A stretch of DNA of 64,000 nucleotides, taken from assembly GCF_038066715.1 (NCBI RefSeq), contig NZ_JBBUKT010000003.1:62001-126000 (forward strand). Direction: 5' to 3'. Made by a program: the position numbers and the translations under genes. Source of the DNA: Luteolibacter sp. Y139 (lineage in GTDB: Bacteria; Verrucomicrobiota; Verrucomicrobiia; Verrucomicrobiales; Akkermansiaceae). Under the pieces are notes generated by a model. The model ran no database searches. It had not been told where the DNA came from and saw only the letters and a program-made list of their open reading frames with translations. Below are positions 43,564 to 52,358 of the stretch, one piece after another; within the stretch, counting starts at the first letter, position 1, and each line of letters opens with the position of its first letter.

Positions 43564-46500
43564 TCAGTGCATGTGAATGGTGGCTTTGCCGATGAACGGG
43601 GCATCCGGCATGTGCTCATTCGGGTTCTTGACGCGTGCCAGGTAGCTGGTGCGCGGCTTGGTGCCGATGTAGTTGAGAAGGTCGTAGTTGCGATCCACAC
43701 CCTTGGCGCGGTTCACCACCGCTTCGGCACCGTCCAGCATGTTGCCGAACTCGATGCCACCGGCCGGGCAGGCCTCTTGGCAGGCGACCTTCACGGAGTC
43801 CACCGGGATGCGCAGCGTGTGCGTGGTGACGTTCGAATCCGGCGAGGCCTTGCCGGCGAGCAGGGCTTCCTGCTTCTGGCCGCGCTTCTGGCGGATCTTG
43901 GCGTCCTTGAGACGCTGCACGCAGTAGGTGCACTTCTCCATGACACCGCGCATGCGGACGGAGACGTTCGGGTTGCGCTGGAGGTGCGGCGCGGTGCCGA
44001 CCTGCTTCTCGCCGAAGGGACCCTTGTAGAGGTTGTGGGCGATCAGCGGGTTGCGCTTGTTGTAGTCGAAGAAGTTGAAGCGACGGGCCTTGTACGGGCA
44101 GTTGTTCGCGCAGTAGCGGGTGCCGATGCAGCGGTTGTAGGCCATCGCGTTGAGGCCGTCCTCGGTGTGAACCGTGGCATTGACCGGGCAGACGGTTTCG
44201 CACGGCGCGCTTTCGCACTGCACGCAAGCCACCGGCTGCGGCACGAAGGACGGGCTGCCGGGGTCGAACTTGTTGTGCTCGTCGATCGCGTAGTAGCGAT
44301 CCATCCGGATCCAGTGCATTTCACGGCCGCGGGCGACCTGATCCTTGCCGACGATCGGGATATTGTTCTCCGCCTGGCAGGCGATGAGACACGCGTTGCA
44401 GCCCATGCAGGAGGACAAGTCGATCGACATCGCCCACTGGTGGAGGGTGTCGCTCAAGTGCGGCACGCCCTTGTTGTTCTGCTGCTTGTAGAGGGAGGTG
44501 TTTTCCGGGGCGTGGGCGTCGTTGCCCTGCTTCTTCACGCCTTCGAGCTGGGTGGCGAAGCTGCCCTTCTCCTCGTCCGTCATGGTCGAGACCTCACGGG
44601 CGAGCGCGCGGCCATACATCGCGTGGTGCTCCTGGATGACGGCCAGCGGGTAACGCTTGTTGGCCTTTTCAACCGTGGCACCGGTGACGAAGTAAGGCGC
44701 GGCGGAGGTCCGCAGCGGGTAGACATTGAAGCCGGAGTTCACGCCGACCAAGCCCACCGTGCCGGTGTTCTTCGGACCGCGATTGAACTTGTCCTCGTCG
44801 TTGAAGCCTTGGCCGTAGCCGAGAGGCAGCACGATGGTCTTTTCGGCCTGGCCGAAGGAAATCATCACCGGGATCTCGATCGTGGCACCATTGACGGTGA
44901 TCTTGATCATCGGGCCGGTGCGGTGCTCGCCTTCGCCGTCTTCGCCGACGTTGGTCCGCTTGCCGAGCGCGCTGACCTTCTCGAGCTCCACGATCTCATG
45001 GTAGAGATCCATGTCCTTCGCGGTCTGCGGCGCAATGAGCGCGGCATTGTCCCAGCAAAGCTTGGAAATCGGATCGGGAGCTTCCTGCAGCCAGCCGTTG
45101 TCGATCCAGCGGCCGTCGTAAATCGAGGAGTCGGTCGCGAAAACGATCTCGTAGGTCCCCTCGGCACCAGCGGCCGGAGCAGCAGCGGCACCAGCGGCCA
45201 AGGTGGCAGCCACGGTCTCGAACTTGGTGCCGGCATGGAAACCGTCGCGGAGAAGCTTCTTCCAAGGCTCGCTACCCTTGCCGCCGACCGTTTCGAAGGT
45301 CTTGCGGACCGCATCGTAGGCCGGGGAAGGCTTGCCATCGGCAGCTTCGCCGGTGACGAGCTTGCCGTCATCGGCCAGCAGTGCGGAAAGGACTTCCAGC
45401 TCGCTCGCGCAGTCGCTGTAGAGCGGCAGGATCATCGGCTGCACCACCGTGTAGACACCATTGACCGTGCGGGCATCCGACCAGCTTTCGAGGTAGTGGC
45501 TGGTAGGCACGTGCCAGGTCGCGGCCAGCGCGGTGGCGTCGGTGCGTTCGCCGAAATGGATGACGGTCTTCGCCTTGGCGAAAGCGTCGGCGATCTTGAG
45601 ATCGGCCGGGGCGTCGAGAATCGGGTTGGCCGGGGTGAGCAGGATCACCGTCTCAACTGCGGCGCCATCAAGGTCGGCCTTCAGCTTGGCGATGTCGCCG
45701 AAGCCTTCGTTCTCGGTGCGGACGTAGCGCAGGGCCTTGCCTTCGCCGACGTTGCCGAGCTTCTCGTTGATGGAAGCGACCAGCGTCTGGATCGCGTCCG
45801 GCAAACGGGAACCGGCGAGCACGATTGCCTTCCCCTTGGCTTCCTTCAGGTCAGCGACCAGCGGTGCCAGCCAGGAAATCGTCTTGTCGTCCGTCGTTGG
45901 GGTGCCTCCGGAGACACCGAGCTCCCTGCCGATATAAGCGGCGATACCGGCCAGCTGGCTCGGAGCCACGCGCAGGCGGTGATCCGCCATGCCGCCGGTC
46001 AGCGAGAAGGCGCTCTCCACCGCGTAAAGGCGGTTCATCGAGGAGGCATCGGCCTTCTTCGAGTAGTCCTTTCCTTCCGGCTTGCGGCGCTCGAAGAACG
46101 GGATCGTGGAGCCTTGGAAATCGAGGCAGGCGAAGTCGCAATCGAGCGCGACCACGCGGTCGGCCTTGGCGAAATCAGCCACGGCGCGGACGCCATCGCC
46201 GAAGACCTTGCCACCGCTCAGTGCTTCGTAGCTGTAGAACTTCGCGCCGGAGAACTTCGCGGCGAGCTCCTTGGCCAGGCGCGAGCGCGTCGGGGAAACA
46301 TCGGCACCGAAGACAAAGCCCACCTTGGCGGACTTGTCAGCGGCCAGTGCAGCGAGCGCGGCCTCGAACTCGGCGCGGGAGGACGGCTTGCCCTGCTTCA
46401 GCACCTTGCGCGAGCGCGAGGGCGAATACAGGTCCAGCACGGAAGCCTGCGTGAAGGCGTCGGTGCCCGTGACGTCCGGGTGCAGCGAGTTCGGCGCGAC

Positions 46501-46881
46501 CTTGGTCGGGCGGCCTTCGAAAGTGGTGACTACCAGCGGCACCGCACCGGAGGCGGAAGGACGGCTGGAAGCATAATAGGTCGCCTTGCCGGGGATGATC
46601 CACTCGGGCGCCTTGTTGTAGGGGACGATGTAGCTTTCCGGGCGGCGGCAGGCGGCCATGCCGAAGCCGGCCAGCGCGGTCGAGGCTCCCATCAGCTTCA
46701 GGAAGGAACGGCGCGAGGTCTCTGCGTCCTCCTCATTGTCCATTTCCGCCACTCCCTGCGGGAACTCCCGCTCCATCCACGAGCGGAATTCCGGAGTGTC
46801 CTCAAGCTGTCCGAGGCTGCGCCAGGAAACGGTGGTTTCACCGGCTGGGACTTCGGGATGTTGCCAGATGCGTTTGCTCAT
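43564..46881 (-). CDS. actB: Alternative Complex III iron-sulfur subunit ActB (molybdopterin-oxidoreductase-like fused to Fe-S domain)
   Basis: A 1105-residue fusion. Residues 1-80 hold a Tat signal (Arg57-Arg58 in [12 protein letters not shown]). The next about 650 residues resemble the large subunit of molybdopterin oxidoreductases; in ACIII this part has no cofactor. The C-terminal about 270 residues resemble ferredoxin-type subunits: [37 protein letters not shown] and CTYCVQRL with CQEACP. The third group has Thr where a Cys is usual, so it should hold a [3Fe-4S] cluster beside three [4Fe-4S]; this agrees with known ACIII. It passes electrons from quinol to ActA. It is in the periplasm, attached to the membrane complex. 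Confidence 0.95.
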   Translation of the reverse strand: MSKRIWQHPEVPAGETTVSWRSLGQLEDTPEFRSWMEREFPQGVAEMDNEEDAETSRRSFLKLMGASTALAGFGMAACRRPESYIVPYNKAPEWIIPGKATYYASSRPSASGAVPLVVTTFEGRPTKVAPNSLHPDVTGTDAFTQASVLDLYSPSRSRKVLKQGKPSSRAEFEAALAALAADKSAKVGFVFGADVSPTRSRLAKELAAKFSGAKFYSYEALSGGKVFGDGVRAVADFAKADRVVALDCDFACLDFQGSTIPFFERRKPEGKDYSKKADASSMNRLYAVESAFSLTGGMADHRLRVAPSQLAGIAAYIGRELGVSGGTPTTDDKTISWLAPLVADLKEAKGKAIVLAGSRLPDAIQTLVASINEKLGNVGEGKALRYVRTENEGFGDIAKLKADLDGAAVETVILLTPANPILDAPADLKIADAFAKAKTVIHFGERTDATALAATWHVPTSHYLESWSDARTVNGVYTVVQPMILPLYSDCASELEVLSALLADDGKLVTGEAADGKPSPAYDAVRKTFETVGGKGSEPWKKLLRDGFHAGTKFETVAATLAAGAAAAPAAGAEGTYEIVFATDSSIYDGRWIDNGWLQEAPDPISKLCWDNAALIAPQTAKDMDLYHEIVELEKVSALGKRTNVGEDGEGEHRTGPMIKITVNGATIEIPVMISFGQAEKTIVLPLGYGQGFNDEDKFNRGPKNTGTVGLVGVNSGFNVYPLRTSAAPYFVTGATVEKANKRYPLAVIQEHHAMYGRALAREVSTMTDEEKGSFATQLEGVKKQGNDAHAPENTSLYKQQNNKGVPHLSDTLHQWAMSIDLSSCMGCNACLIACQAENNIPIVGKDQVARGREMHWIRMDRYYAIDEHNKFDPGSPSFVPQPVACVQCESAPCETVCPVNATVHTEDGLNAMAYNRCIGTRYCANNCPYKARRFNFFDYNKRNPLIAHNLYKGPFGEKQVGTAPHLQRNPNVSVRMRGVMEKCTYCVQRLKDAKIRQKRGQKQEALLAGKASPDSNVTTHTLRIPVDSVKVACQEACPAGGIEFGNMLDGAEAVVNRAKGVDRNYDLLNYIGTKPRTSYLARVKNPNEHMPDAPFIGKATIHMH

Positions 46882-46923
46882 GGGCGGCGGAGAATCAAAA
46901 GATCAGGGAAAAACGGGCGGAAA

Positions 46924-47625
46924 TCAGTGGTGGCAGGTGGCGCAGGTCGTCTTCGGCGCGATTTGCCAGTGCTCCTTGAGCTTGAGGCCGAGGTCCTCGG
47001 TGGTCTTCACCCCGGCGTCCTTGGTATACTTCGACACGTCCGCGTCGCTGTACTTCAGGTTGTAAACTTCCTCCAGCGGGCGCAGGTGCTTCTCCGGCGC
47101 GCGGTGGCAATCGAGGCACCAGCCCATCGACAGGCTGTTTTCCTGATAGACCACTTCCATCTGGTCGATCCGGCCGTGGCAGCTCTGGCAGGAAATGCCG
47201 CGGTTCACGTGCGCGGAGTGGTTGAAATACACGTAGTCCGGCGTCTTGTGGATGCGGACCCACTGGATCGGCTTGCCGAAGTCCGGGCTCTTCAGCGTGG
47301 GATCCATGCGGTCCCGCAGCGGCTGGAGCTTCGCGCTGTCCTTGGCCACGTGCTGGTGGCAGTTCCAGCAGGTGTTGTTGCCCGGGACGTTCGAGGTGCC
47401 GGAAACGTCGACGAAAGAGTGGCAGTAGCGACAGTCGAGGCCGAGCTGATCTACGTGGATCTTGTGCGAGAACGGGATCGGCTGCGACGGCTGGTAGCCT
47501 TCCACCAAGGTCTTCGGTGTCGCGTAGTAGGTGAACGCAAGCACCGCTCCACCAGCGACCGAAGCGGCGCATACGGCGATTTTCAGCGGCAGCAAATTGG
47601 TCCAGCGCGGGAAGAAATTGGCCAT
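46924..47625 (-). CDS. actA: Alternative Complex III pentahaem cytochrome c subunit ActA
   Basis: A 233-residue protein from the ATG at 47625 (MANFFPRWTNLLPLKIAVCA); the open frame extends 60 codons upstream, but that covers the operator and is not protein-like. One membrane helix (about residues 12-32) precedes a cytochrome c7-like region with five C-x-x-C-H sites: CRYCH, CWNCH, CQSCH, CLDCH and CATCH. Five haems match known ActA. It takes electrons from ActB Fe-S clusters. It is the first gene of the respiratory operon; a CRP/FNR-type palindrome lies 43 bases upstream of its start codon. Confidence 0.95.
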   Translation of the reverse strand: MANFFPRWTNLLPLKIAVCAASVAGGAVLAFTYYATPKTLVEGYQPSQPIPFSHKIHVDQLGLDCRYCHSFVDVSGTSNVPGNNTCWNCHQHVAKDSAKLQPLRDRMDPTLKSPDFGKPIQWVRIHKTPDYVYFNHSAHVNRGISCQSCHGRIDQMEVVYQENSLSMGWCLDCHRAPEKHLRPLEEVYNLKYSDADVSKYTKDAGVKTTEDLGLKLKEHWQIAPKTTCATCHH

Positions 47626-47667
47626 GACGAAGGTGCTTCGGTGATGCTCGGCGAGGAAATTTAGGGC

Positions 47668-47689
47668 GCTTGTGAAATTTTTCACAAGC
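47668..47689. promoter_or_regulatory. CRP/FNR-type palindrome upstream of actA
   Basis: GCTTGTGAAA (47668-47677), TT, TTTCACAAGC (47680-47689) is a perfect 10-bp inverted repeat. Its core is TGTGA-N6-TCACA, the consensus of CRP-family sites, and it also suits FNR-like relatives. It lies 43-64 bases upstream of the actA ATG. An AT-rich -10 candidate (CTAAAT, minus strand, 47664-47659) is centred only about 17 bases downstream, which would suit repression; activation would need another start. Confidence 0.65.
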
Positions 47690-47850
47690 TCTTTCGCGAC
47701 GCATCCCGGGAAGGTAGAGCGGCGCGGGCGCGGAGTCTGCAAACCCCCTCCCGCACTGGCAACCGGAAAAACCGCTAGATTTCCAAAAAACCTGCGCCAT
47801 CCCACTTGCTCATGCGGAAAGCCCGGAACAATCGCGGCCTCACATGCGGG

Positions 47851-50800
47851 TCACTCATCCCCTGACGTCCTCAATCTCAAGAATCGACGGGAGGTGTCGC
47901 CGGCGGGCAAAGGGATCCGCAGCAAACCTCCCGCCGGCTCCGGCAGCTCTGTCATCAGATACCAGACCTTCAGGTCCCCGGACCATTCCACCTGCGGCAC
48001 CGTGCCGACAGTCACGCTAGCCCCCATATTGACCTCCGCCTCCAGCCCGCCAGCCTCGGTGCGGTGAAACGTCCAGCGCGGTTCCGGCGCTCCGCCTTGC
48101 GGCCAGAGCGGCAGCGCGGTCGCCCTCGGCGCCGATGCTGCCATCGTGCTACCCGCCACAGCGGGCTCCGGGAAATAATAGACCTCCAAACCCTGATCCC
48201 ACCCGTCCCCGGTGAACGATGCGTAGGAGTGAACCGCAGCACCGTCCAGCAACGCGATGTGGCCGCCGCTTGTGAAATAGTGGGTACCGGCCCCATTGGG
48301 ATGAAGATAGCGCGGTGAGGAACTGCGATCCTCCCACAGCACCACCGGTAGCCACGATTCCGCGTTCGGAGGAGTGGGATTGATGATGATGATCACGCTG
48401 CTGGTCGAAACCTTCGACGCGACGGAAGCCGGTGCCGACGAAGGAGCCAGACCTGCCAGGAAATTCCCCCCCGCTGCCAGAATACGACCGCCTCGCGTGG
48501 CCACCTGAACCCCAAGCCCCGGCACCGGCTTGTTTGCCAGCGACGCCAGTTTTCCCAAAAGAGTCCCGCTGGACGCATCGAACAACCACACCGCACCTCC
48601 TCCATTTCGCGGCTCGCCCACCACCAGTTGGTCGCCATCCACAGCGATCGAAATCCCGAAAATCCCTCCCGCCGCCGGCTCCGGATTGGAGATCTCGTGG
48701 ATCAGGGAGAAATCCGCCACCGAATAGCCATACACCTTCCCGAAAGGCATTCCGGACGGCGGCGAGGCGACCCACAAGGTGCCCGCGGAGAACGCCAAAT
48801 CGTAGCCGAATCCCGGCGACCCGTCCGGTGCCTCGATCACCCGCAATTCCTTGCCGCTCGCCGCATCCAGAATCCTCACCCGGCCCGAAGCTCCGCCAGC
48901 CGCCTGTCCCTCTCCTGCTGCCAGATACTGGCCGGCAAGCACCATCGCCTTCGGCCGCTCTGCCGACTTCGACTTCCAACCCTTCACCCCGCGCTCCAGG
49001 CCCGACAGTTGGAGGCCATTCTGCGCTTTGTTGGTAATCGTCGAAAACACCACCCGTGGCCCGGCGGGTTCGAGCGCTCTCAGCGCCACCGCGCCCTTCG
49101 GCATCATCGTCCGTGACTCCCCGGTCAAAATTTCTCCGGAGACACGGAAAGTGTCGACGAATCCGGTATATCCAGCGAGCAGGCGGTCCCCATCCGCCAG
49201 CAAGGTTTGGGCGATCTCCTTGCCACCGAGTTTGACCTGCTTCGTGAGGAGAAAGTCATCATCGGCCAGCCTCACCGGAACCAGTTGAATGCTCGTCGCC
49301 CCCGATTCGCGGTCGGTCAGGCGCACCTCCACGTCGAAGGTCCGGGTAAACCGCACCGCCCCATCATCGGGCGGCGACGCCTGCAACTGGAAGCGTCCGT
49401 CGCCATCCACCGATATCCCCGTCACCCCGAGAGCGGGATCAGCCGTCAAAACCTTGCAATCGATGGCCTTGTGCGAGCGCTCGGCCCGCGCCACCAACTC
49501 TTGGAAACCACCGCCTTCCACCAAGGCCTGCGCGGAAAAATCCAGCACCGGGAATCCGTCGAAGAACCCCCACCGCATCAGGCTATCAACCGAACTTCCG
49601 ATCCCGGTCACTGTCAGAACCTCGTTCCCTTCCACCCTCCGGAAGCGATCTGGCATCTCCTCCAGCAGCTCACCGGTGACAGCATCGAATTGGTAGATCT
49701 TTCCTCCCATTCCTCCCTGCTCGGCCCACTCGAACGTGGTCGCGCTCGCATAAAAATAAGGCCCGCTGTTCGGGGTCATGGGAGACAACCCGACACACCC
49801 CAGACGGCTCGCTTCGGCGACTCCCTCCGGAAAGACCACACTGGAAGCATTGGATCTCTCGAATTCCGACTGGGCGCCGATGTCGAAGGTGATTCCCAGT
49901 TTCCTCGGACTACTCGACCCGAGGATCCGGCCCGTGGTCACCGGTCGCTCACAACGCGCACCGGAGATACCGGTCAGATGCAGTTCAAAGGACTCGGATG
50001 ATTCGATCGTGAAGTCCTCGATCAGCGGCACTTCCACCACCGCCTCGGTCGCTCCCGGTGCGAGCGTGGCAGTGCCCCCCACCGGCGCGTAATCGACACC
50101 CGCCTCCGCACCGCGCGGACGGGTTTCGTAGGAAAAGCTCACCGGCACTTGCGAAGCGGGCTCCAGCCTCACCTTGAAGCGCATCACCCCGTCAATCTCC
50201 CGCCCCACCGCCGGATAGATCTCAAGCTGGCTGACCGGCGTGGTGTTCAAGCGCACGATCGACGTCTCAAGCGGCGACAGAATGAACAACTCGTTTTCCT
50301 TGCCCCCGCGGATCGAGCCCATACTCAATCCGGCTGGAAGGGTCACCTTCGTGAACTTGGCCTCTTTTTCGCCAGGAGCGATCCTCAGGAGATCCCGCAG
50401 CCCGCTTTTGATATAAACAGCCTCCTCCGTCTCCGTTATGCCGCTTATTCCAATATCCCTCGCCAGCCCGGGAACGCGCTGGATCGATTCCGCTTCCTCG
50501 GCACCCCAGGCAAGCAGATGAAAAGCGCCGCCTTGCTCGAAAAGCGCGAAGTGCCGGCCGAAATGGCGGACCGTCTCCGGCTTTGCCTTCACCCGTGATA
50601 CCTTCGCCTTCACCACCTCCCCAGGCCGGTAAGGCGGCTGCTCCATCCGGGCAAAGACATGACCTTGCCTCGTGCTGCCATGGAGCACGAAGTCATTCTC
50701 GCGCGCCACTAGAGCGACCACATACATGCCAGGATCCACCCCGCGCAGGATGTGGGACCTGTCGCGGGTGATGAAGCCGAGATGGCCGCCTTCGTTTGGA

Positions 50801-51246
50801 TAGTTGCCTCCCCTCAAGACGACGTCGTGGTCCGAAGCTCCCATGAACTCCCAATTGGGGGGATACACGAAAGATTTCGGCGTGCCTCCCAAGGTCAGGG
50901 GCTGCTGGACTACAAAATCGTTGCTCCGTCCCACAATCATCGTGTCGCCCCGCATCACGATGTCGTCGCTCCAATCCAATTCCCATCCTTTGGAAAAAAC
51001 CGGCTCACCCGACTGCACCCAATAGGTGATCCCTTCGACCAACTTCCCTTCCCGCTCAAAACTTGCATCGACTACCGGACCTGCGTCCGAGACCTCCCAC
51101 CTCGATAGCCACCTTGCGGAGAATTCATAGACCTTCTCGATCCTCGGCTGCGGCGCTGGCAATGGCTCCGCTGCCACCGCCGGAATCACTCCCGCAACAA
51201 ACGCCAGCCAACCCCATCCGGACTTCCCGCAGCCTGCAACCATCAT
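47851..51246 (-). CDS. Large secreted protein with Calx-beta-like domain and beta-propeller-like repeats
   Basis: From the ATG at 51246 this is a 1131-residue protein; 13 more open codons precede it. A signal peptide is likely (WGWLAFVAGVIPAVAA). A Calx-beta-like domain lies near residues 345-455 (AGVDYAPVGGTATLAPGATE, then SSESFELHLTGISG). Before it is a beta-rich region; after it come repeated segments of the type VAGDQLVVGEPRNGGGAVWLFDASSGTLLGKL, seen in secreted propellers that read like FG-GAP or quinoprotein blades. A cadherin-like stretch (VDGDGRFQLQASPPDDG) lies between. Such proteins occur on verrucomicrobial cell surfaces; the ligand is unknown. It follows the act operon start on the same strand but is separated by 225 bases. 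Confidence 0.7.
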   Translation of the reverse strand: MMVAGCGKSGWGWLAFVAGVIPAVAAEPLPAPQPRIEKVYEFSARWLSRWEVSDAGPVVDASFEREGKLVEGITYWVQSGEPVFSKGWELDWSDDIVMRGDTMIVGRSNDFVVQQPLTLGGTPKSFVYPPNWEFMGASDHDVVLRGGNYPNEGGHLGFITRDRSHILRGVDPGMYVVALVARENDFVLHGSTRQGHVFARMEQPPYRPGEVVKAKVSRVKAKPETVRHFGRHFALFEQGGAFHLLAWGAEEAESIQRVPGLARDIGISGITETEEAVYIKSGLRDLLRIAPGEKEAKFTKVTLPAGLSMGSIRGGKENELFILSPLETSIVRLNTTPVSQLEIYPAVGREIDGVMRFKVRLEPASQVPVSFSYETRPRGAEAGVDYAPVGGTATLAPGATEAVVEVPLIEDFTIESSESFELHLTGISGARCERPVTTGRILGSSSPRKLGITFDIGAQSEFERSNASSVVFPEGVAEASRLGCVGLSPMTPNSGPYFYASATTFEWAEQGGMGGKIYQFDAVTGELLEEMPDRFRRVEGNEVLTVTGIGSSVDSLMRWGFFDGFPVLDFSAQALVEGGGFQELVARAERSHKAIDCKVLTADPALGVTGISVDGDGRFQLQASPPDDGAVRFTRTFDVEVRLTDRESGATSIQLVPVRLADDDFLLTKQVKLGGKEIAQTLLADGDRLLAGYTGFVDTFRVSGEILTGESRTMMPKGAVALRALEPAGPRVVFSTITNKAQNGLQLSGLERGVKGWKSKSAERPKAMVLAGQYLAAGEGQAAGGASGRVRILDAASGKELRVIEAPDGSPGFGYDLAFSAGTLWVASPPSGMPFGKVYGYSVADFSLIHEISNPEPAAGGIFGISIAVDGDQLVVGEPRNGGGAVWLFDASSGTLLGKLASLANKPVPGLGVQVATRGGRILAAGGNFLAGLAPSSAPASVASKVSTSSVIIIINPTPPNAESWLPVVLWEDRSSSPRYLHPNGAGTHYFTSGGHIALLDGAAVHSYASFTGDGWDQGLEVYYFPEPAVAGSTMAASAPRATALPLWPQGGAPEPRWTFHRTEAGGLEAEVNMGASVTVGTVPQVEWSGDLKVWYLMTELPEPAGGLLRIPLPAGDTSRRFLRLRTSGDE

Positions 51247-51361
51247 CGGAACGAACGCTACACCGGCATGGTGTTGGCAAGTCAATCGACTTTCCTATGA
51301 GTGGTTATCAACCACATGACACATCATTGTCACACACCCTTTCAATCCGGCGCCAGCCGCT

Positions 51362-51943
51362 TCAGGGAGACATCTTGTACAGCAGCCGGATCGCCTTCGT
51401 TTCGTCCTGCGCGGCACCGCGCTTTTTCACCGACTTGGCGAACCCCGCATCCCGCGAAAACTCGAAAAGCCAATAGAAACCATCCTGATGGTAGATGCGG
51501 AACTCGTCCTTCGAGACCGGCTCCCATTTCGTTAGCCAATTCATTGAGCCGGGCACCTTCAGCTTTCCTCCGGGAAGGAATTGGAAGCGGTCGAAAACGC
51601 TGCCGTCATGCTTCAGCCATTCACAGTTTTTGGCCGCCACCAACACGGCCCCCAGATCGTCCGCGGTCGCGATCTTGTCAGGAACTACCCCTCCCGCCGT
51701 TGCAGGAGCCACCGTGGAAGCCTCCAGCTTGGCGATTTCGGTATTCAGCAGCGCCTTCGCCTCCATGTCGCTCGCCTTTTCGGCGCGGGCATGGAGCACC
51801 TTTAGCTTGGCCAGGTATTGCTTGTCTTGCTCCTGCATCGCCGCCTCGCGCGCGGTGCGGAGTTCCTCGAATTGCTTGGCCAAGGGCGTCTGCGCCATCA
51901 GCGGACCAACCAGCCAGACACACAGGAGAACTCGCCATCTCAT
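51362..51943 (-). CDS. Secreted hypothetical protein
   Basis: A 193-residue protein from the ATG at 51943 (MRWRVLLCVWLVGPLMAQTP, a signal peptide cleaved near MAQ). A helical, coiled-coil-like region (LAKQFEELRTAREAAMQEQD to NTEIAKLE, residues about 20-75) is followed by a small beta domain with WLKHDGSVFDRFQFLPGG and FYWLFEFSRD, which looks like a measured-size beta-barrel motif found in verrucomicrobial secreted proteins. No enzyme signature. Function unknown. It lies between the large secreted protein and a one-helix membrane protein. Confidence 0.65.
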   Translation of the reverse strand: MRWRVLLCVWLVGPLMAQTPLAKQFEELRTAREAAMQEQDKQYLAKLKVLHARAEKASDMEAKALLNTEIAKLEASTVAPATAGGVVPDKIATADDLGAVLVAAKNCEWLKHDGSVFDRFQFLPGGKLKVPGSMNWLTKWEPVSKDEFRIYHQDGFYWLFEFSRDAGFAKSVKKRGAAQDETKAIRLLYKMSP

Positions 51944-52037
51944 ATCGTGAGAATTCCCCGCCGCGAAAATCCCAGTCAATGGCAAACCGGCGCTCGAGGG
52001 TCCGACTTTGGTATACCACGAGGCCGCGTTTAGCCCG

Positions 52038-52358
52038 TCACGCCTCCGCCGGCCCCTTCCAATTCAGCCCCTTCTGATCCCGCCACTGGCGGAATTGGGC
52101 GAACTGCTCCTTCTTCGGAAGCTCACGTCGCGAGGGATCTTCGGCCAGGAATTCGGCGAACCACTTCTTCTGCTCTCCCGTCGCCTCCTTGCGGTCCGCC
52201 AGTTCCTGGACTGCCGCCGATGCCTGCGTTGGCGGCGCGACCATCCGGAACAGCTGGGAAACCCGCCCCGACAGCCGCAGCACGGCAATCAGCAGCACCA
52301 GTTGCAGGAAAACCACCGTGCCGAAGGCGGTCGGCAGGAACCACGGTTCGTCGATCAT
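52038..52358 (-). CDS. Small single-helix membrane protein, coupled to a serine protease gene
   Basis: A 106-residue protein with one helix near the N-terminus (AFGTVVFLQLVLLIAVLRLSG) and a soluble tail rich in Glu, Lys and Gln (KKWFAEFLAEDPSRRELPKK). Its start overlaps the stop of the upstream protease by 4 bases. The tail ends with FRQWRDQKGLNWK. No known family. Translational coupling suggests that it works with the exported protease, but nothing shows how. Confidence 0.7.
   Translation of the reverse strand: MIDEPWFLPTAFGTVVFLQLVLLIAVLRLSGRVSQLFRMVAPPTQASAAVQELADRKEATGEQKKWFAEFLAEDPSRRELPKKEQFAQFRQWRDQKGLNWKGPAEA

Noticed and set aside
43567..47664. A 1365-codon open frame on the plus strand opposite actB and actA
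   Set aside because: It is antisense to two proteins with clear motifs. Its translation is Arg/Val/Gly/Asp-rich without domains, as expected opposite GC-rich genes with third-position GC bias.
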